This document shows, in pieces, positions 1 to 8,860 of a stretch of 64,000 nt of DNA. The position numbers were made by a program, and so were the translations under genes. The notes under the pieces are model-generated. The model saw only the letters and a program-made list of their open reading frames with translations, searched no databases and was not told where the DNA came from. The DNA is from an uncultured Tenacibaculum sp. (GTDB lineage: Bacteria; Bacteroidota; Bacteroidia; Flavobacteriales; Flavobacteriaceae), in contig NZ_CANNGG010000002.1 of the NCBI RefSeq assembly GCF_947504135.1, positions 372,001 through 436,000 of the forward strand, written 5' to 3'. Position 1 is the first letter of the stretch; every line of letters begins with the position of its first letter.

Positions 1-734
1 ATATGAACTTGGTTGTTAGTCGTTTGTTGGTAAGCGCGTAAACGGAAGTCACCAAAACGAGTTTGAATATTAAAGTCTTCTTTCTTTTCAATTAAAGAAT
101 CGTGTTCCATTCGATACGCTACTAAATCTTCAATAGAAACAATTTTCAAATCGAATTTTTTAGCAACTTCTAATAGTTGAGGTAAGCGCGCCATAGTACC
201 GTCTTCATTCATAATTTCAACGATAACTCCAGCAGGTTGTAAGCCAGCTAAACGAGCAAAATCGATAGCAGCTTCGGTATGTCCTGTTCTACGTAAAACA
301 CCACCGTTTTTAGCTTTTAGTGGGAAAATATGTCCAGGTCTAGCTAAATCGAAAGGTTTTGTATCAGGATTTATTAAGGCTTCGATAGTTTTAGCTCTAT
401 CAGAAGCAGAGATACCAGTAGTAACTCCATTTCCGCGTAAATCTACAGAAACGGTAAAAGCAGTTTCCATAGGGTCGGTATTGTTGCTAACCATCATACC
501 TAATTCTAATTCTTTACAGCGAGTTTCGGTAAGTGGCGTACAAATTAGTCCACGACCATGGGTTGCCATAAAGTTGATCATTTCTGGAGTAATTTTTTCA
601 GCAGCGGCTAAAAAGTCACCTTCATTTTCACGATCTTCATCATCAACAACGATAATAACTTTACCGTTTTTGATATCTTCTATAGCTTCTTCAATTGTGT
701 TTAATTGAATATTCGTTGATGCTTGTGTTGTCAT
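1..734 (-). CDS. ribBA: RibBA (DHBP synthase / GTP cyclohydrolase II), 3' end cut by window
   Basis: Riboflavin biosynthesis: the N-terminal RibB part makes 3,4-dihydroxy-2-butanone 4-phosphate from ribulose 5-phosphate, and the RibA part would open GTP. About 244 residues are visible. Residues 30-41 read [12 protein letters not shown], the metal/substrate loop of RibB, and RTGHTEAA follows later, also RibB-specific. The last 40 visible residues ([11 protein letters not shown] onward) are the start of a RibA domain, so this is the usual fused form, truncated only by the window edge. The ATG overlaps the stop of the upstream permease gene by one base (TAATG), which implies translational coupling. 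Confidence 0.95.
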   Translation of the reverse strand, partial: MTTQASTNIQLNTIEEAIEDIKNGKVIIVVDDEDRENEGDFLAAAEKITPEMINFMATHGRGLICTPLTETRCKELELGMMVSNNTDPMETAFTVSVDLRGNGVTTGISASDRAKTIEALINPDTKPFDLARPGHIFPLKAKNGGVLRRTGHTEAAIDFARLAGLQPAGVIVEIMNEDGTMARLPQLLEVAKKFDLKIVSIEDLVAYRMEHDSLIEKKEDFNIQTRFGDFRLRAYQQTTNNQVH

Positions 735-2185
735 TATTTTGTTGTTTTCTCTTTTTTAGAGAATATGTTTTTAAAAGAGTTTCGTATTGGAGCCATAAAG
801 CTGTTAATATCGAACAATCCTTTGTCTTTAGTTGCTCTAAGTGTTAAAGTTACCGCCAAAGGTAGCATTAAAAATACACTTAGCCAAGAACCGACAATTG
901 CTGTTAGCGAGCTTTCTTCTGCTAAATTTCTACCAAAGGTATTGGAGAAAAAGTACAGTACATAAATAGCAATGGCTAAAATCATGGGTAAGCCCATACC
1001 ACCTTTTCTAATGATGGAACCTAACGGAGCCCCGATAAAGAAAAGTAGTAAACAAGAGAGTGAAAAAGCAACCCTGTTGTAAAATTCAATGTCGTATAAG
1101 TTTAAATATTTACGTCTGTTTTTTAAGGTTTCTTTGTAATCTTTGTTATTGTTTATTGTACGTTCTAACTTTGAAGTTGCTGTGATAAGCACATTTTGTT
1201 TTTCTCTTAAATCAAAATTATCAAGGATATCTGACGATAATTTTTTGTTCATTAACGAATCAGGATATTGGTGTAAGTCTTCTACATCAACGCCTAAAAA
1301 TAGGTTTTTAGCTCTACTGGCAACATAGTCGTGATAACTTTGTTTCATCGTTGGTAACGTGTCTTTTAACTGAGCCAAACTTAACATGTTGTACTGCGTT
1401 TTGTACTTTTCTTCTTCAAGATCATCATCACTAAAAGAAGAAATATCGATATTGATTGTATATTCATCAAAATCGGCATAGGATGCAGGCATTTTTTCTC
1501 GTTCTTTAAAAGAAGCTCCGTTTTTTATATGGTGTTCAAAAAAATGGCCATCATACAAAACTAAGGTCATGTAACGACTTCCTTCTTCAGAAAGAATTTC
1601 ACCTTTTTTTGCTGTAATAATTTTATTATTTCCTCTTTTAGAAGATAAATCGTAAATCATTACTTCTTTTAATAGGTTGTCTTCTTCTCCGTATTTTTCT
1701 TTAAATTTTATTTGAAAGTTGGGAAGCTCTGTATTAAAACCTCCTGCAACTAGTGCAATGGCAGGTTGCTTTTTCTTAATATTCACCTTCATGTTTAGCT
1801 GTTTTAGCATAGCATAAGGGTACACGTAATTGAGAAATAAGAAGTTAATACCGCTTAAAAAAATAGCGAGAAAAACAATCGGACGGACCATTCGTTGTAA
1901 GGAAACACCAGCAGATTTTGCTGCAGCAAATTCGTAGTTTTCAGACAAACTACCTAGTGTCATAATCGAAGAAAGGAGTACTCCAATGGGTAAGGCTTGC
2001 GGAGTTACAATGAGTGTGGTATACCACAAAAATTTTAAGACTATTTCGACACTTATACCTTTACCAGCAAGATTGTCAAAAACTAACCACAACGCTTGCA
2101 TTACCAGTACAAATAAGATGATAAAGAAGGTGGCCAAAAAGGGTATTAAAAAACTTTTTAATATATATCTGTCTAATGTTTTCAC
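734..2185 (-). CDS. LptF/LptG (YjgP/YjgQ) family permease
   Basis: Inner-membrane permease of the lipopolysaccharide export ABC transporter. The 483 residues show the family plan: a start with [20 protein letters not shown], transmembrane segments near residues 12-35, 55-80 and 100-120, a large periplasmic beta-jellyroll region (about 140-360), then three C-terminal membrane helices from about residue 380. The 100+ extra residues in the periplasmic part are common in Bacteroidota members. Whether it is LptF or LptG cannot be told from sequence alone. It lies between a LolA-like gene (93 nt upstream, with a stem-loop in the gap) and ribBA (1-nt overlap). Confidence 0.93.
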   Translation of the reverse strand: MKTLDRYILKSFLIPFLATFFIILFVLVMQALWLVFDNLAGKGISVEIVLKFLWYTTLIVTPQALPIGVLLSSIMTLGSLSENYEFAAAKSAGVSLQRMVRPIVFLAIFLSGINFLFLNYVYPYAMLKQLNMKVNIKKKQPAIALVAGGFNTELPNFQIKFKEKYGEEDNLLKEVMIYDLSSKRGNNKIITAKKGEILSEEGSRYMTLVLYDGHFFEHHIKNGASFKEREKMPASYADFDEYTINIDISSFSDDDLEEEKYKTQYNMLSLAQLKDTLPTMKQSYHDYVASRAKNLFLGVDVEDLHQYPDSLMNKKLSSDILDNFDLREKQNVLITATSKLERTINNNKDYKETLKNRRKYLNLYDIEFYNRVAFSLSCLLLFFIGAPLGSIIRKGGMGLPMILAIAIYVLYFFSNTFGRNLAEESSLTAIVGSWLSVFLMLPLAVTLTLRATKDKGLFDINSFMAPIRNSFKNIFSKKEKTTK

Positions 2186-2217
2186 AGACGCAAAGGTAGT
2201 AGGTTAGTGGCATATAA

Positions 2218-2271
2218 ACACAAAAGTTTTGTTAATGATTTTATAAGCAAATCGGTAACAAAACTTTGTGT
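2218..2271. repeat. Long intergenic stem-loop between lolA-like gene and lptF/G gene
   Basis: A 17-nt arm at 2218-2234 (ACACAAAAGTTTTGTTA) is matched by its reverse complement at 2256-2271 with a single-base bulge, leaving a 21-nt loop. No clear U-tract follows in the minus direction in which the genes are transcribed, so it is a poor intrinsic terminator. It may be an mRNA processing/stability hairpin or a partial attenuator. Confidence 0.55.
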
Positions 2272-2278
2272 GATTTTT

Positions 2279-2932
2279 TTAGTCTATGTAGTAGCCTTGT
2301 TTAGCGTATTTAGTTCTATCAAAAGAGAAAAGCTTTTCTGAAATAGGTTGGTTGCTTTTAAACTTGGTAATTGTAAACGTAGTTTCAGCACCATTAGCAC
2401 CTATTTGCGTAAGTTTGTATATATGTTTTGTTTTAGCATCAACTCCTAATTGTACTTTTACAATATCAGAATTACTATCAATAGGAGTCAAGTCAATGTA
2501 TTGAACGTGACGCCCATTACTATTTTTTAAAGTTCCCATGGTATAGTTGTAGCCTTCTTTGTAAAAAGTTAATAATTTAGAAGGGTAGATAAATCCGTCT
2601 TCTTCTTCAAGGTTACCGTTGCTAATGGTAACTTCTTTTTCATCTTGATTGATAACAACTAATTTTTTTCCATCAAAAATAAACGTGTTACCTAAGTAGT
2701 CTAAGTTATACTTTTCGCCAGATAAGGTTATTTCTCCTCTAATTGGAGGGTCGTTGGTAATACCCGCAGCTTTATTTACTAGTGATGAATTAAAACCTAT
2801 CACCATATTCTTATAAGCCCCCATTTTAGAAGATACTTCATCAAGCAACTTTTTTGCTTCAGAAGATTTCGATTGTCCCATAGCACTTACGCTAATACAT
2901 AATCCAATAAATAATAATCCTATTTTTTTCAT
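2279..2932 (-). CDS. LolA-like outer-membrane lipoprotein carrier
   Basis: Periplasmic carrier that shuttles lipoproteins from the inner to the outer membrane. The 217-residue product has a clear signal peptide (MKKIGLLFIGLCISVSAMGQ), followed by the LolA half-barrel pattern: an amphipathic helix with KKLLDEVSSKM, then beta-strands including IRGEITLSGEKYNLDYLGNTFIFDGKKL and a C-terminal LFSFDRTKY. I start at the ATG at 2932, because the six extra upstream residues (MEIRQT) would precede a perfect signal peptide. It is 39 nt downstream of ftsK, a pairing common in Flavobacteriia. Confidence 0.88.
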   Translation of the reverse strand: MKKIGLLFIGLCISVSAMGQSKSSEAKKLLDEVSSKMGAYKNMVIGFNSSLVNKAAGITNDPPIRGEITLSGEKYNLDYLGNTFIFDGKKLVVINQDEKEVTISNGNLEEEDGFIYPSKLLTFYKEGYNYTMGTLKNSNGRHVQYIDLTPIDSNSDIVKVQLGVDAKTKHIYKLTQIGANGAETTFTITKFKSNQPISEKLFSFDRTKYAKQGYYID

Positions 2933-2971
2933 CGTCTGTCTAATTTCCACTTTCGGAATAGTTTATAATTA

Positions 2972-5440
2972 TTAATTCTTTTCGTTTTCTAATAACTGCT
3001 CTAAAGCAATTAAATCTGGTACAAGTACTTGTCGTGCTTTACTACCTTCAAAAGGACCAACAATACCTGCTGCTTCTAGCTGGTCTATCAATCTACCAGC
3101 ACGGTTGTATCCTAGTTTTAATTTACGTTGCAATAACGATGCCGAACCTTGTTGTGCAGTTACAATTATTTCGGCAGCTTCTTTGAACAATTTGTCCCTG
3201 TCTGCAATATCAATATCAAGATTTGTGCCACCATCTTCACCAACATACTCTGGTAATAAATAAGCTTCAGGATAAGCGCGTTGAGAGCCAATAAAATCAG
3301 TGATTTTTTCTACTTCAGGAGTGTCTACAAAAGCACATTGAATTCGAGTAATATCATTTCCTCCAGAATATAATAAATCTCCACGACCAATTAATTGGTC
3401 TGCTCCAGGGGCATCTAAAATTGTTCTGGAATCAATTTTTGAAGTTACTCTGAAGGCAATTCTAGAAGGGAAGTTCGCTTTAATAATACCCGTAATTACG
3501 TTTACCGACGGGCGCTGCGTAGCTACAATTAAGTGAATACCAATTGCACGTGCTAATTGTGCTAAGCGAGCAATAGGAGTTTCTACTTCTTTGCCTGCTG
3601 TCATAATTAAATCAGCAAATTCATCGATTACTAGTACAATATAAGGTAAAAAGCGATGACCATTTTCTGGGTTTAACTTACGAGCCTTGAACTTAACATT
3701 GTACTCTTTAATGTTACGAACCATTGCGTTTTTAAGTAAGTCGTAACGGTTATCCATTTCAATACATAATGAATTTAAGGTGTTTACAACCTTTGTAGTA
3801 TCGGTAATAATAGCTTCAGATTCATCAGGTAGTTTCGCTAAATAATGACGCTCTATTTTGTTGAATAATGTTAATTCTACTTTTTTAGGGTCGACTAAGA
3901 CAAACTTTACTTCCGCAGGATGTTTTTTATATAAAAGAGATGTTAAAATAGCGTTCAATCCAACCGATTTACCTTGTCCTGTAGCACCTGCCATTAGTAA
4001 GTGAGGCATTTTAGCTAAATCGACAATAAAGGTTTCGTTAGAAATCGTTTTTCCTAAAGCAATAGGAAGTTGCATTGGTGATTCTTGGAATTTCTTAGAG
4101 GCAATTACCGAATGCATAGAAACGATGGTTGCCTTTTTATTAGGAACTTCAATACCAATAGTTCCTTTTCCTGGAATTGGTGCAACGATACGAATTCCTA
4201 AAGCAGAAAGTGATAGGGCAATATCGTCTTCTAAATTTTTAATTTTTGAAATACGTACTCCTGCTTCTGGTACAATTTCATATAAAGTAATTGTTGGTCC
4301 AACCGTAGCTTTAATTTGAGCAATACCAATTTTGTAGTTTTTTAAGGTTTCTACAATTTGGTTTTTATTGGCCTCTAATTCAGTAGGATCAACAGAAATA
4401 CTTTCGTTATATTCTTTAAGTAAGTTGAAGGTTGGAAACTTAAAGTTCCCTAGTTCTAGCGTAGGATCAAATTCACCAAAATCTTTTATTAATTGATCCG
4501 ATAAATTTTCGGTAACACTTTTTTCTTCTGCAATTTTTTCAATAGCAACTTCAACTTCATTTTTACTTTCTTCTGAAACTTTGAGAGTTGGTTCTTTTGT
4601 TTGGTGAATGTCTAAAGGAACTTCTCCAGTATCTTCTTTCTCTACTGTATTGTTTACATCAGAATAGTTAGAAATAGTAGGTTGTAAATTTTCTACAGAC
4701 AATTCGAAGCCTGATTTGTTATCTGTTTTAGGTTTTTTAATTTCAGAAGTAGTCTCTTCAATAATTGTTGAATCTTCTATAGTTGTAGTATCATCTTGAG
4801 TTGTGGTAGTTTTGTTATTGAAAATAGTTTTATTCTTCTCTTTTTGATTTCTTACTTTTTCGCTAATCGCTTCAGGTGTAATGCTAAAACGAATGATTAA
4901 ATAAGCAACTAAAAAGAATAATAATAAAATAGATAAACCAGTTTTACCTAAAAATGTTTGTAAATATTCATTCAATTCAAAACCGATAACTCCAGATAAT
5001 AAGGAGTTTTCTTTTTCAACAAATCCCAGAGAGGTAGAAATCCAAAGCATGATTAAAACACCCCAGTTCCAAGAGGTAATAATACGTTTTAAATTGGTTT
5101 GAAGTAATATACGAGCTCCTGTTAAAAATAAGGTTATAGGAATAAGAAATGCCCCTAAACCAAAACCTTTGTAGACAAAAAAGTTGCTTAATTTAGCACC
5201 AATTTTTCCTAGTAGATTTTTAGTTTGAACAGTTCTGTCTGCAAACTGGGTTAAGGTACTTTGATCTTCTTGCCACGAAAAGAAAAAAGAGATAAAAGCA
5301 ACAGTTAAAAAGATAGAAAATAGTAATAGGAAAAAACCAAGAATAGTTTGGTTTTGTCTATTGGAAAAAAAGGAATTTATTCTTTTAAAAATAGATATTC
5401 TAGGTTGTTTTTTTTGAACAGTTGTCTTTTTTTTTGCCAT
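2972..5440 (-). CDS. ftsK: FtsK/SpoIIIE DNA translocase
   Basis: Septal DNA pump that moves the chromosome terminus through the closing division site. The 822 residues show an N-terminal membrane domain (hydrophobic segments about 33-54, 92-110, 124-140, 168-187), a charged Thr/Glu-rich linker (about 195-330), the alpha domain, and the beta RecA-like motor with Walker A GATGQGKS at 485-492 and a Walker B-like VLVIDEFAD. The C-terminal gamma winged helix (ASLLQRKLKLGYNRAGRLIDQLE) is complete. Gene order ftsK then lolA-like continues to lptF/G and ribBA on the same strand, with dgkA and tpx upstream, suggesting one long transcript. Confidence 0.97.
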   Translation of the reverse strand: MAKKKTTVQKKQPRISIFKRINSFFSNRQNQTILGFFLLLFSIFLTVAFISFFFSWQEDQSTLTQFADRTVQTKNLLGKIGAKLSNFFVYKGFGLGAFLIPITLFLTGARILLQTNLKRIITSWNWGVLIMLWISTSLGFVEKENSLLSGVIGFELNEYLQTFLGKTGLSILLLFFLVAYLIIRFSITPEAISEKVRNQKEKNKTIFNNKTTTTQDDTTTIEDSTIIEETTSEIKKPKTDNKSGFELSVENLQPTISNYSDVNNTVEKEDTGEVPLDIHQTKEPTLKVSEESKNEVEVAIEKIAEEKSVTENLSDQLIKDFGEFDPTLELGNFKFPTFNLLKEYNESISVDPTELEANKNQIVETLKNYKIGIAQIKATVGPTITLYEIVPEAGVRISKIKNLEDDIALSLSALGIRIVAPIPGKGTIGIEVPNKKATIVSMHSVIASKKFQESPMQLPIALGKTISNETFIVDLAKMPHLLMAGATGQGKSVGLNAILTSLLYKKHPAEVKFVLVDPKKVELTLFNKIERHYLAKLPDESEAIITDTTKVVNTLNSLCIEMDNRYDLLKNAMVRNIKEYNVKFKARKLNPENGHRFLPYIVLVIDEFADLIMTAGKEVETPIARLAQLARAIGIHLIVATQRPSVNVITGIIKANFPSRIAFRVTSKIDSRTILDAPGADQLIGRGDLLYSGGNDITRIQCAFVDTPEVEKITDFIGSQRAYPEAYLLPEYVGEDGGTNLDIDIADRDKLFKEAAEIIVTAQQGSASLLQRKLKLGYNRAGRLIDQLEAAGIVGPFEGSKARQVLVPDLIALEQLLENEKN

Positions 5441-5467
5441 GTATTTTTGTTAGAAATAAATTGAACG

Positions 5468-5848
5468 CTACAATATAGCTATTATTTTAGGAAGGTAAAT
5501 TATACCCGCAATAATTAATGAAGTAATAGCAGCAAAGGTAGGAGCACCAGCAGCAATATCTTTAATAAAACCTATTTTTTTATGATAATCGGGGTGTATA
5601 AAATCAGCTACTTCCTCAATAGTAGTATTTAAAGCTTCTGCAACTAAAACAAGCCCAATAACCAAGCACTGGATCATCCATTCTGTAGAAGAAATATGAA
5701 AATAAAACCCCATGATAGTAGCAATTAAAGCAAATGTAAGTTGAACTTTTATACTATCTTCTGTAGTTATTAATAACCACATTCCTTTTACAGCAAATTT
5801 AATACTACGAAGGCGTCCTTTTAAAAAGCCGTCATTAGGTTTTTTCAT
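5468..5848 (-). CDS. dgkA: Diacylglycerol/undecaprenol kinase family protein
   Basis: Small integral-membrane lipid kinase that phosphorylates diacylglycerol or undecaprenol to recycle lipid carriers. The 126-residue protein has three predicted helices (about 40-60, 62-80, 105-125) and the family signature EALNTTIEEVADFIHP followed by KDIAAGAP, where the glutamates and Asp coordinate Mg-ATP. Its length is typical for the DgkA/UdpK family. Substrate choice cannot be read from sequence; in Gram-negative Bacteroidota either is possible. It lies 27 nt upstream of ftsK and 6 nt downstream of tpx. Confidence 0.9.
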   Translation of the reverse strand: MKKPNDGFLKGRLRSIKFAVKGMWLLITTEDSIKVQLTFALIATIMGFYFHISSTEWMIQCLVIGLVLVAEALNTTIEEVADFIHPDYHKKIGFIKDIAAGAPTFAAITSLIIAGIIYLPKIIAIL

Positions 5849-5854
5849 AGATAA

Positions 5855-6352
5855 TTACAATGCTTTTAAAGCGGCTTCGTAATTAGGTTCATCAACAGTT
5901 TCGTTTACCTGTTCTGTATAAGTTACATTACCATTTTCGTCAATGATAATGATAGAACGAGAATGTAAACCAGCTAAAGGACCTGTAGTAATTTCTAAAC
6001 CATAATCTTTACCAAATTGACCAGCGGCAAAATCAGATAACATAATTACGTTTTCAATGCCTTCAGCACCACAAAAACGACCTTGAGCAAAAGGTAAATC
6101 TCTAGAAATACATAAAACTTTGGTGTTTTCTAAGTTAGCAGCCTTTTTATTAAACTCTCTTACAGATGTTGCACAAGTACCTGTGTCGACGCTAGGGAAA
6201 ATATTTAAAATTAATTTAGAACCGTTAAAGTCACCTAAATTTTTAACAGATAAATCAGTTGCAACTAGTGAAAAATCAATTGCCTTAGTTCCAGTTTTAG
6301 GTAAGTTACCTATTGTTTCTATTGTGTTACCTTTTAGAGTTATTGAAGCCAT
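5855..6352 (-). CDS. tpx: Thiol peroxidase (Tpx, 2-Cys peroxiredoxin)
   Basis: Reduces hydrogen peroxide and alkyl hydroperoxides using thioredoxin. At 165 residues it matches the family length. The peroxidatic cysteine is C60 in SVDTGTCATSVREFN and the resolving cysteine C94 in AQGRFCGAEG, the same spacing as in E. coli Tpx. The usual Pro after the Thr in the DTPTC motif is Gly here, a common Bacteroidota variant. A TACTTTTG -7 element sits 22 nt upstream of the ATG. It heads the minus-strand run that continues into dgkA and ftsK. Confidence 0.95.
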   Translation of the reverse strand: MASITLKGNTIETIGNLPKTGTKAIDFSLVATDLSVKNLGDFNGSKLILNIFPSVDTGTCATSVREFNKKAANLENTKVLCISRDLPFAQGRFCGAEGIENVIMLSDFAAGQFGKDYGLEITTGPLAGLHSRSIIIIDENGNVTYTEQVNETVDEPNYEAALKAL

Positions 6353-6374
6353 TTTGTATGTGTTTTAGGAAAAT

Positions 6375-6382
6375 CAAAAGTA
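6375..6382 (-). promoter_or_regulatory. Bacteroidota -7 promoter element for tpx
   Basis: TACTTTTG on the minus strand is a perfect TAnnTTTG match, 22 nt before the tpx ATG. A -33 element was not clear. Confidence 0.5.
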
Positions 6383-6442
6383 AGAATAATTAAATAACTA
6401 AGAGTAAAATTCTAGGTTATTCATAATTAATTTAATTTTTTT

Positions 6443-6470
6443 AAAACCAAGAAGCGCTCCTTTTCGTAGG
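6443..6470 (+). promoter_or_regulatory. ECF-type promoter of the FAS1 gene
   Basis: AAAACC at 6443-6448, a 16-nt spacer, then CGTAGG at 6465-6470: the AAC/CGT arrangement recognised by ECF sigma factors. The same boxes with the same spacer, and a similar downstream stretch, occur at 29752-29780 before the DUF4331 operon. CGT lies 48 nt before the ATG. No TAnnTTTG housekeeping element is evident on this strand. Confidence 0.6.
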
Positions 6471-6512
6471 TATGGTTAAATAGAAAGAATATTAATTTAA
6501 AAACCATTATTT

Positions 6513-7076
6513 ATGAAAATCTTAAACTTTTTTAAAGTAACTGTTTTAGTAATTGCTTTATTTGCTAATCAAAGTATTACAGCACAAGAAAAAACAAAAA
6601 TGGTCGGAGGAGCAGAAATGTATCCATCAAAAAACATTGTACAAAATGCAGTGAACTCTAAAGACCATACTACACTGGTAGCTGCTGTAAAAGCCGCAGA
6701 TCTGGTAGGCGTTTTATCAAGTAAAGGACCTTTTACAGTTTTTGCTCCTGTAAATAAGGCTTTTGATAAGCTTCCAGAAGGAGTAGTTGAATCATTATTA
6801 AAACCAGAAAACAAAATGAAATTACAAACGATTTTAAAATATCATGTCGTTGCTGGTAAATGGAGTGCAAACGAATTAGCAAAGCTAATAAAAGATGAAG
6901 GAGGTAAAGTTTCTTTAGAAACAGCTAGTGGGGAAAAGATAACTGCATGGATGAAAGGGAAAAATGTTTACATATCTGATGCGAATGGGGGAAAGGCAAA
7001 AGTTACGATTACAGATGTAAACCAATCTAATGGAGTAATTCATGTAATTAATAGTGTTTTATTACCTAAATCGTAA
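6513..7076 (+). CDS. Secreted fasciclin (FAS1) domain protein
   Basis: A single-domain FAS1 protein, the fold used in cell-surface adhesion and, in some bacteria, in ECF-controlled secreted antigens. The 187 residues comprise a signal peptide (about 1-24, ending in SITAQ), a short spacer, and one FAS1 domain from about residue 45 to the end. The H1-type motif GPFTVFAPVNKAFDKLP, a YHVVAGK stretch, and an H2-type motif (NGVIHVINSVLLP) at the C-terminus are all visible. It is monocistronic, followed by a strong terminator. Its promoter region carries ECF-type boxes shared with the DUF4331 operon. The ligand is unknown. Confidence 0.93.
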   Translation: MKILNFFKVTVLVIALFANQSITAQEKTKMVGGAEMYPSKNIVQNAVNSKDHTTLVAAVKAADLVGVLSSKGPFTVFAPVNKAFDKLPEGVVESLLKPENKMKLQTILKYHVVAGKWSANELAKLIKDEGGKVSLETASGEKITAWMKGKNVYISDANGGKAKVTITDVNQSNGVIHVINSVLLPKS

Positions 7077-7109
7077 GTACGAGGATAAAGTGTAATTATT
7101 TGATATCAT

Positions 7110-7138
7110 AAAAACCGCTTTTAAGCGGTTTTTATTTT
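7110..7138 (+). terminator. Intrinsic terminator after FAS1 gene
   Basis: Perfect hairpin with arms AAAACCGCTT and AAGCGGTTTT, followed by a T-rich tail. Confidence 0.85.
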
Positions 7139-7171
7139 GTTATAACCCTACATTATTTTAGATAACAGTTG

Positions 7172-7179
7172 TATTTTTG
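7172..7179 (+). promoter_or_regulatory. -7 promoter element of the MATE transporter gene
   Basis: TATTTTTG fits TAnnTTTG. Its last three bases form an in-frame TTG that could be mistaken for a start codon. The element argues that translation begins downstream, at 7201. Confidence 0.55.
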
Positions 7180-7200
7180 CAAGCCGAAAAGAATACCAAA

Positions 7201-8589
7201 TTGAATTTACAACAATATACTTCGGAGTTTAAATATAACTTGAAACTTGCAGCGCCTGTAATGTTAGGAATGCTAGGACATACATTTGTAAGTTTTATAG
7301 ATAATATTATGGTGGGACAACTTGGGACAGCTGAATTAGCAGCGGTTTCATTAGGGAACAGTTTTATGTTTATTGCCATGTCGTTAGGTATTGGTTTTTC
7401 TACTGCGATAACACCTTTAATTGCTGAAGCTGATTCTTCCAACAATTTTGATCAGGCTAAATCAGCTTTTAAACACGGACTCTTTTTGTGTACTATGATG
7501 GGAATCATTCTGTTTTTAGCAGTATTCTTTTCTAAACCTTTAATGTATTTAATGAAACAGCCTATAGAGGTAGTTGAGTTGGCAATACCATATTTAGACT
7601 TAGTAGCTTTTTCATTAATTCCGATGATTGTTTTTCAGGCATTTAAACAATTTAGTGATGGAATGTCAATGACACGTTATCCTATGTATGCTACATTAAT
7701 AGCCAATGTGTTAAATGTATTATTGAACTATTTATTAATATACGGGAAGTTTGGTTTTCCAGAGTTAGGAATTGTAGGTGCTGCCTATGGAACTTTGCTG
7801 TCAAGATTTGTGATGGTAACTTATTTATGGTGGCTGTTGAGTAAAAAAGAACGTTCAAAACGTTTAGTAACCAACATTAAGTTCTTTGTTTTAGACACGT
7901 TAATGCTTCGAAAAATTATTAGTTTAGGTACACCAAGTGCTATGCAAATGTTTTTTGAGGTAGCTATTTTTACTGCAGCTGTTTGGTTAAGTGGATTGCT
8001 AGGAAAGAATCCTCAAGCAGCAAATCAGATAGCATTGAACTTATCTTCTATGACATTTATGGTAGCAACAGGGTTAAGCGTTGCTTCTATGATTAGAGTA
8101 GGAAATCAAAAAGGACTAAAAAACTATAAAGAACTACGAAGAATAGCATTTTCAATCTTTTTTTTAGGAACTATATTAGCGGTTGTATTTGCTACTTTCT
8201 TCTTTGTTTTTCATAAATCATTGCCAAATTTATATGTTGATTTAAGCGATGCTGAAAATTATGTAGATAATATGGAGGTGATGAGTATTGCAGCTAATTT
8301 ATTAATTGCAGCAGCTATTTTTCAAATTAGTGATAGTATACAAGTAATGGTGTTAGGAGCTTTACGTGGTTTACAAGACGTTAAAATGCCGACATTAATT
8401 ACATTTATATCGTATTGGGTAGTTGGTTTTCCAATCAGCTTTTATTTCGGTTCAAAAGAAATGTATGGTAGTTTCGGAATTTGGCTTGGACTATTGGCAG
8501 GATTAACAACCGCTTCAATTTTACTTTTTATACGATTTAATAAATTAACTTTACAATTGATTAAAACAAAACATAATGAACTTACCTAA
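7201..8589 (+). CDS. MATE family multidrug/Na+ antiporter
   Basis: Multidrug and toxin extrusion transporter expected to expel cationic compounds in exchange for Na+ or H+. About 462 residues and 12 membrane helices in two similar halves. The N-terminal half shows the family pattern PVMLGMLGHTFVSFIDNIMVGQLG and the second half repeats it near GTPSAMQMFFEVAIF. No ATG is available before the first helix, so I choose the TTG at 7201 (product start M-NLQQYTSEF), which lies about 20 nt after the -7 box. A further in-frame TTG at 7177 is inside that promoter box. The stop overlaps the next small gene by 14 nt. Confidence 0.9.
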   Translation: MNLQQYTSEFKYNLKLAAPVMLGMLGHTFVSFIDNIMVGQLGTAELAAVSLGNSFMFIAMSLGIGFSTAITPLIAEADSSNNFDQAKSAFKHGLFLCTMMGIILFLAVFFSKPLMYLMKQPIEVVELAIPYLDLVAFSLIPMIVFQAFKQFSDGMSMTRYPMYATLIANVLNVLLNYLLIYGKFGFPELGIVGAAYGTLLSRFVMVTYLWWLLSKKERSKRLVTNIKFFVLDTLMLRKIISLGTPSAMQMFFEVAIFTAAVWLSGLLGKNPQAANQIALNLSSMTFMVATGLSVASMIRVGNQKGLKNYKELRRIAFSIFFLGTILAVVFATFFFVFHKSLPNLYVDLSDAENYVDNMEVMSIAANLLIAAAIFQISDSIQVMVLGALRGLQDVKMPTLITFISYWVVGFPISFYFGSKEMYGSFGIWLGLLAGLTTASILLFIRFNKLTLQLIKTKHNELT

Positions 8590-8800
8590 ATTTTTATTAG
8601 CAGATAATAGCAATCATCCAGAAGATATTTTTGTGTTACATACTGAGTATCCACGTTTTTTAATCAATTTAAAAGATGATGAAATAGAGTGGTTTGAAGA
8701 CTTGTCTAACGAAAATGAACAAGACTTAGCTAATGAGTTAGAAGGGTTAATTGAAGCTGCAGGATTATTTTATGATGCTGAAATGGAAGGATTAGAATAA
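8576..8800 (+). CDS. Small acidic conserved hypothetical protein
   Basis: A 74-residue, strongly acidic protein (20 Glu/Asp in the last 45 residues) without signal peptide or membrane segment. It starts inside the last codons of the MATE gene, overlapping by 14 nt, so it is co-transcribed and probably coupled. I do not recognise a functional domain. It ends at a strong terminator. The codon pattern resembles its neighbours, which with the tight overlap supports a real gene. Confidence 0.75.
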   Translation: MNLPKFLLADNSNHPEDIFVLHTEYPRFLINLKDDEIEWFEDLSNENEQDLANELEGLIEAAGLFYDAEMEGLE

Positions 8801-8820
8801 ACTTTATTAAGAATAATAGA

Positions 8821-8859
8821 AAACGCCATAGTGATTAACCAAACACTATGGCGTTTTTG
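8821..8859. terminator. Bidirectional terminator
   Basis: Perfect 12-bp stem AACGCCATAGTG / CACTATGGCGTT with T/A runs on both sides, between two converging genes. Confidence 0.85.
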
Positions 8860-8860
8860 T

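Noticed and set aside
734..965. Open frames on the opposite strand of the LptF/G gene and many other genes
   Set aside because: They lie inside well-supported genes, have no start context or family resemblance, and follow from the codon bias of AT-rich genes.
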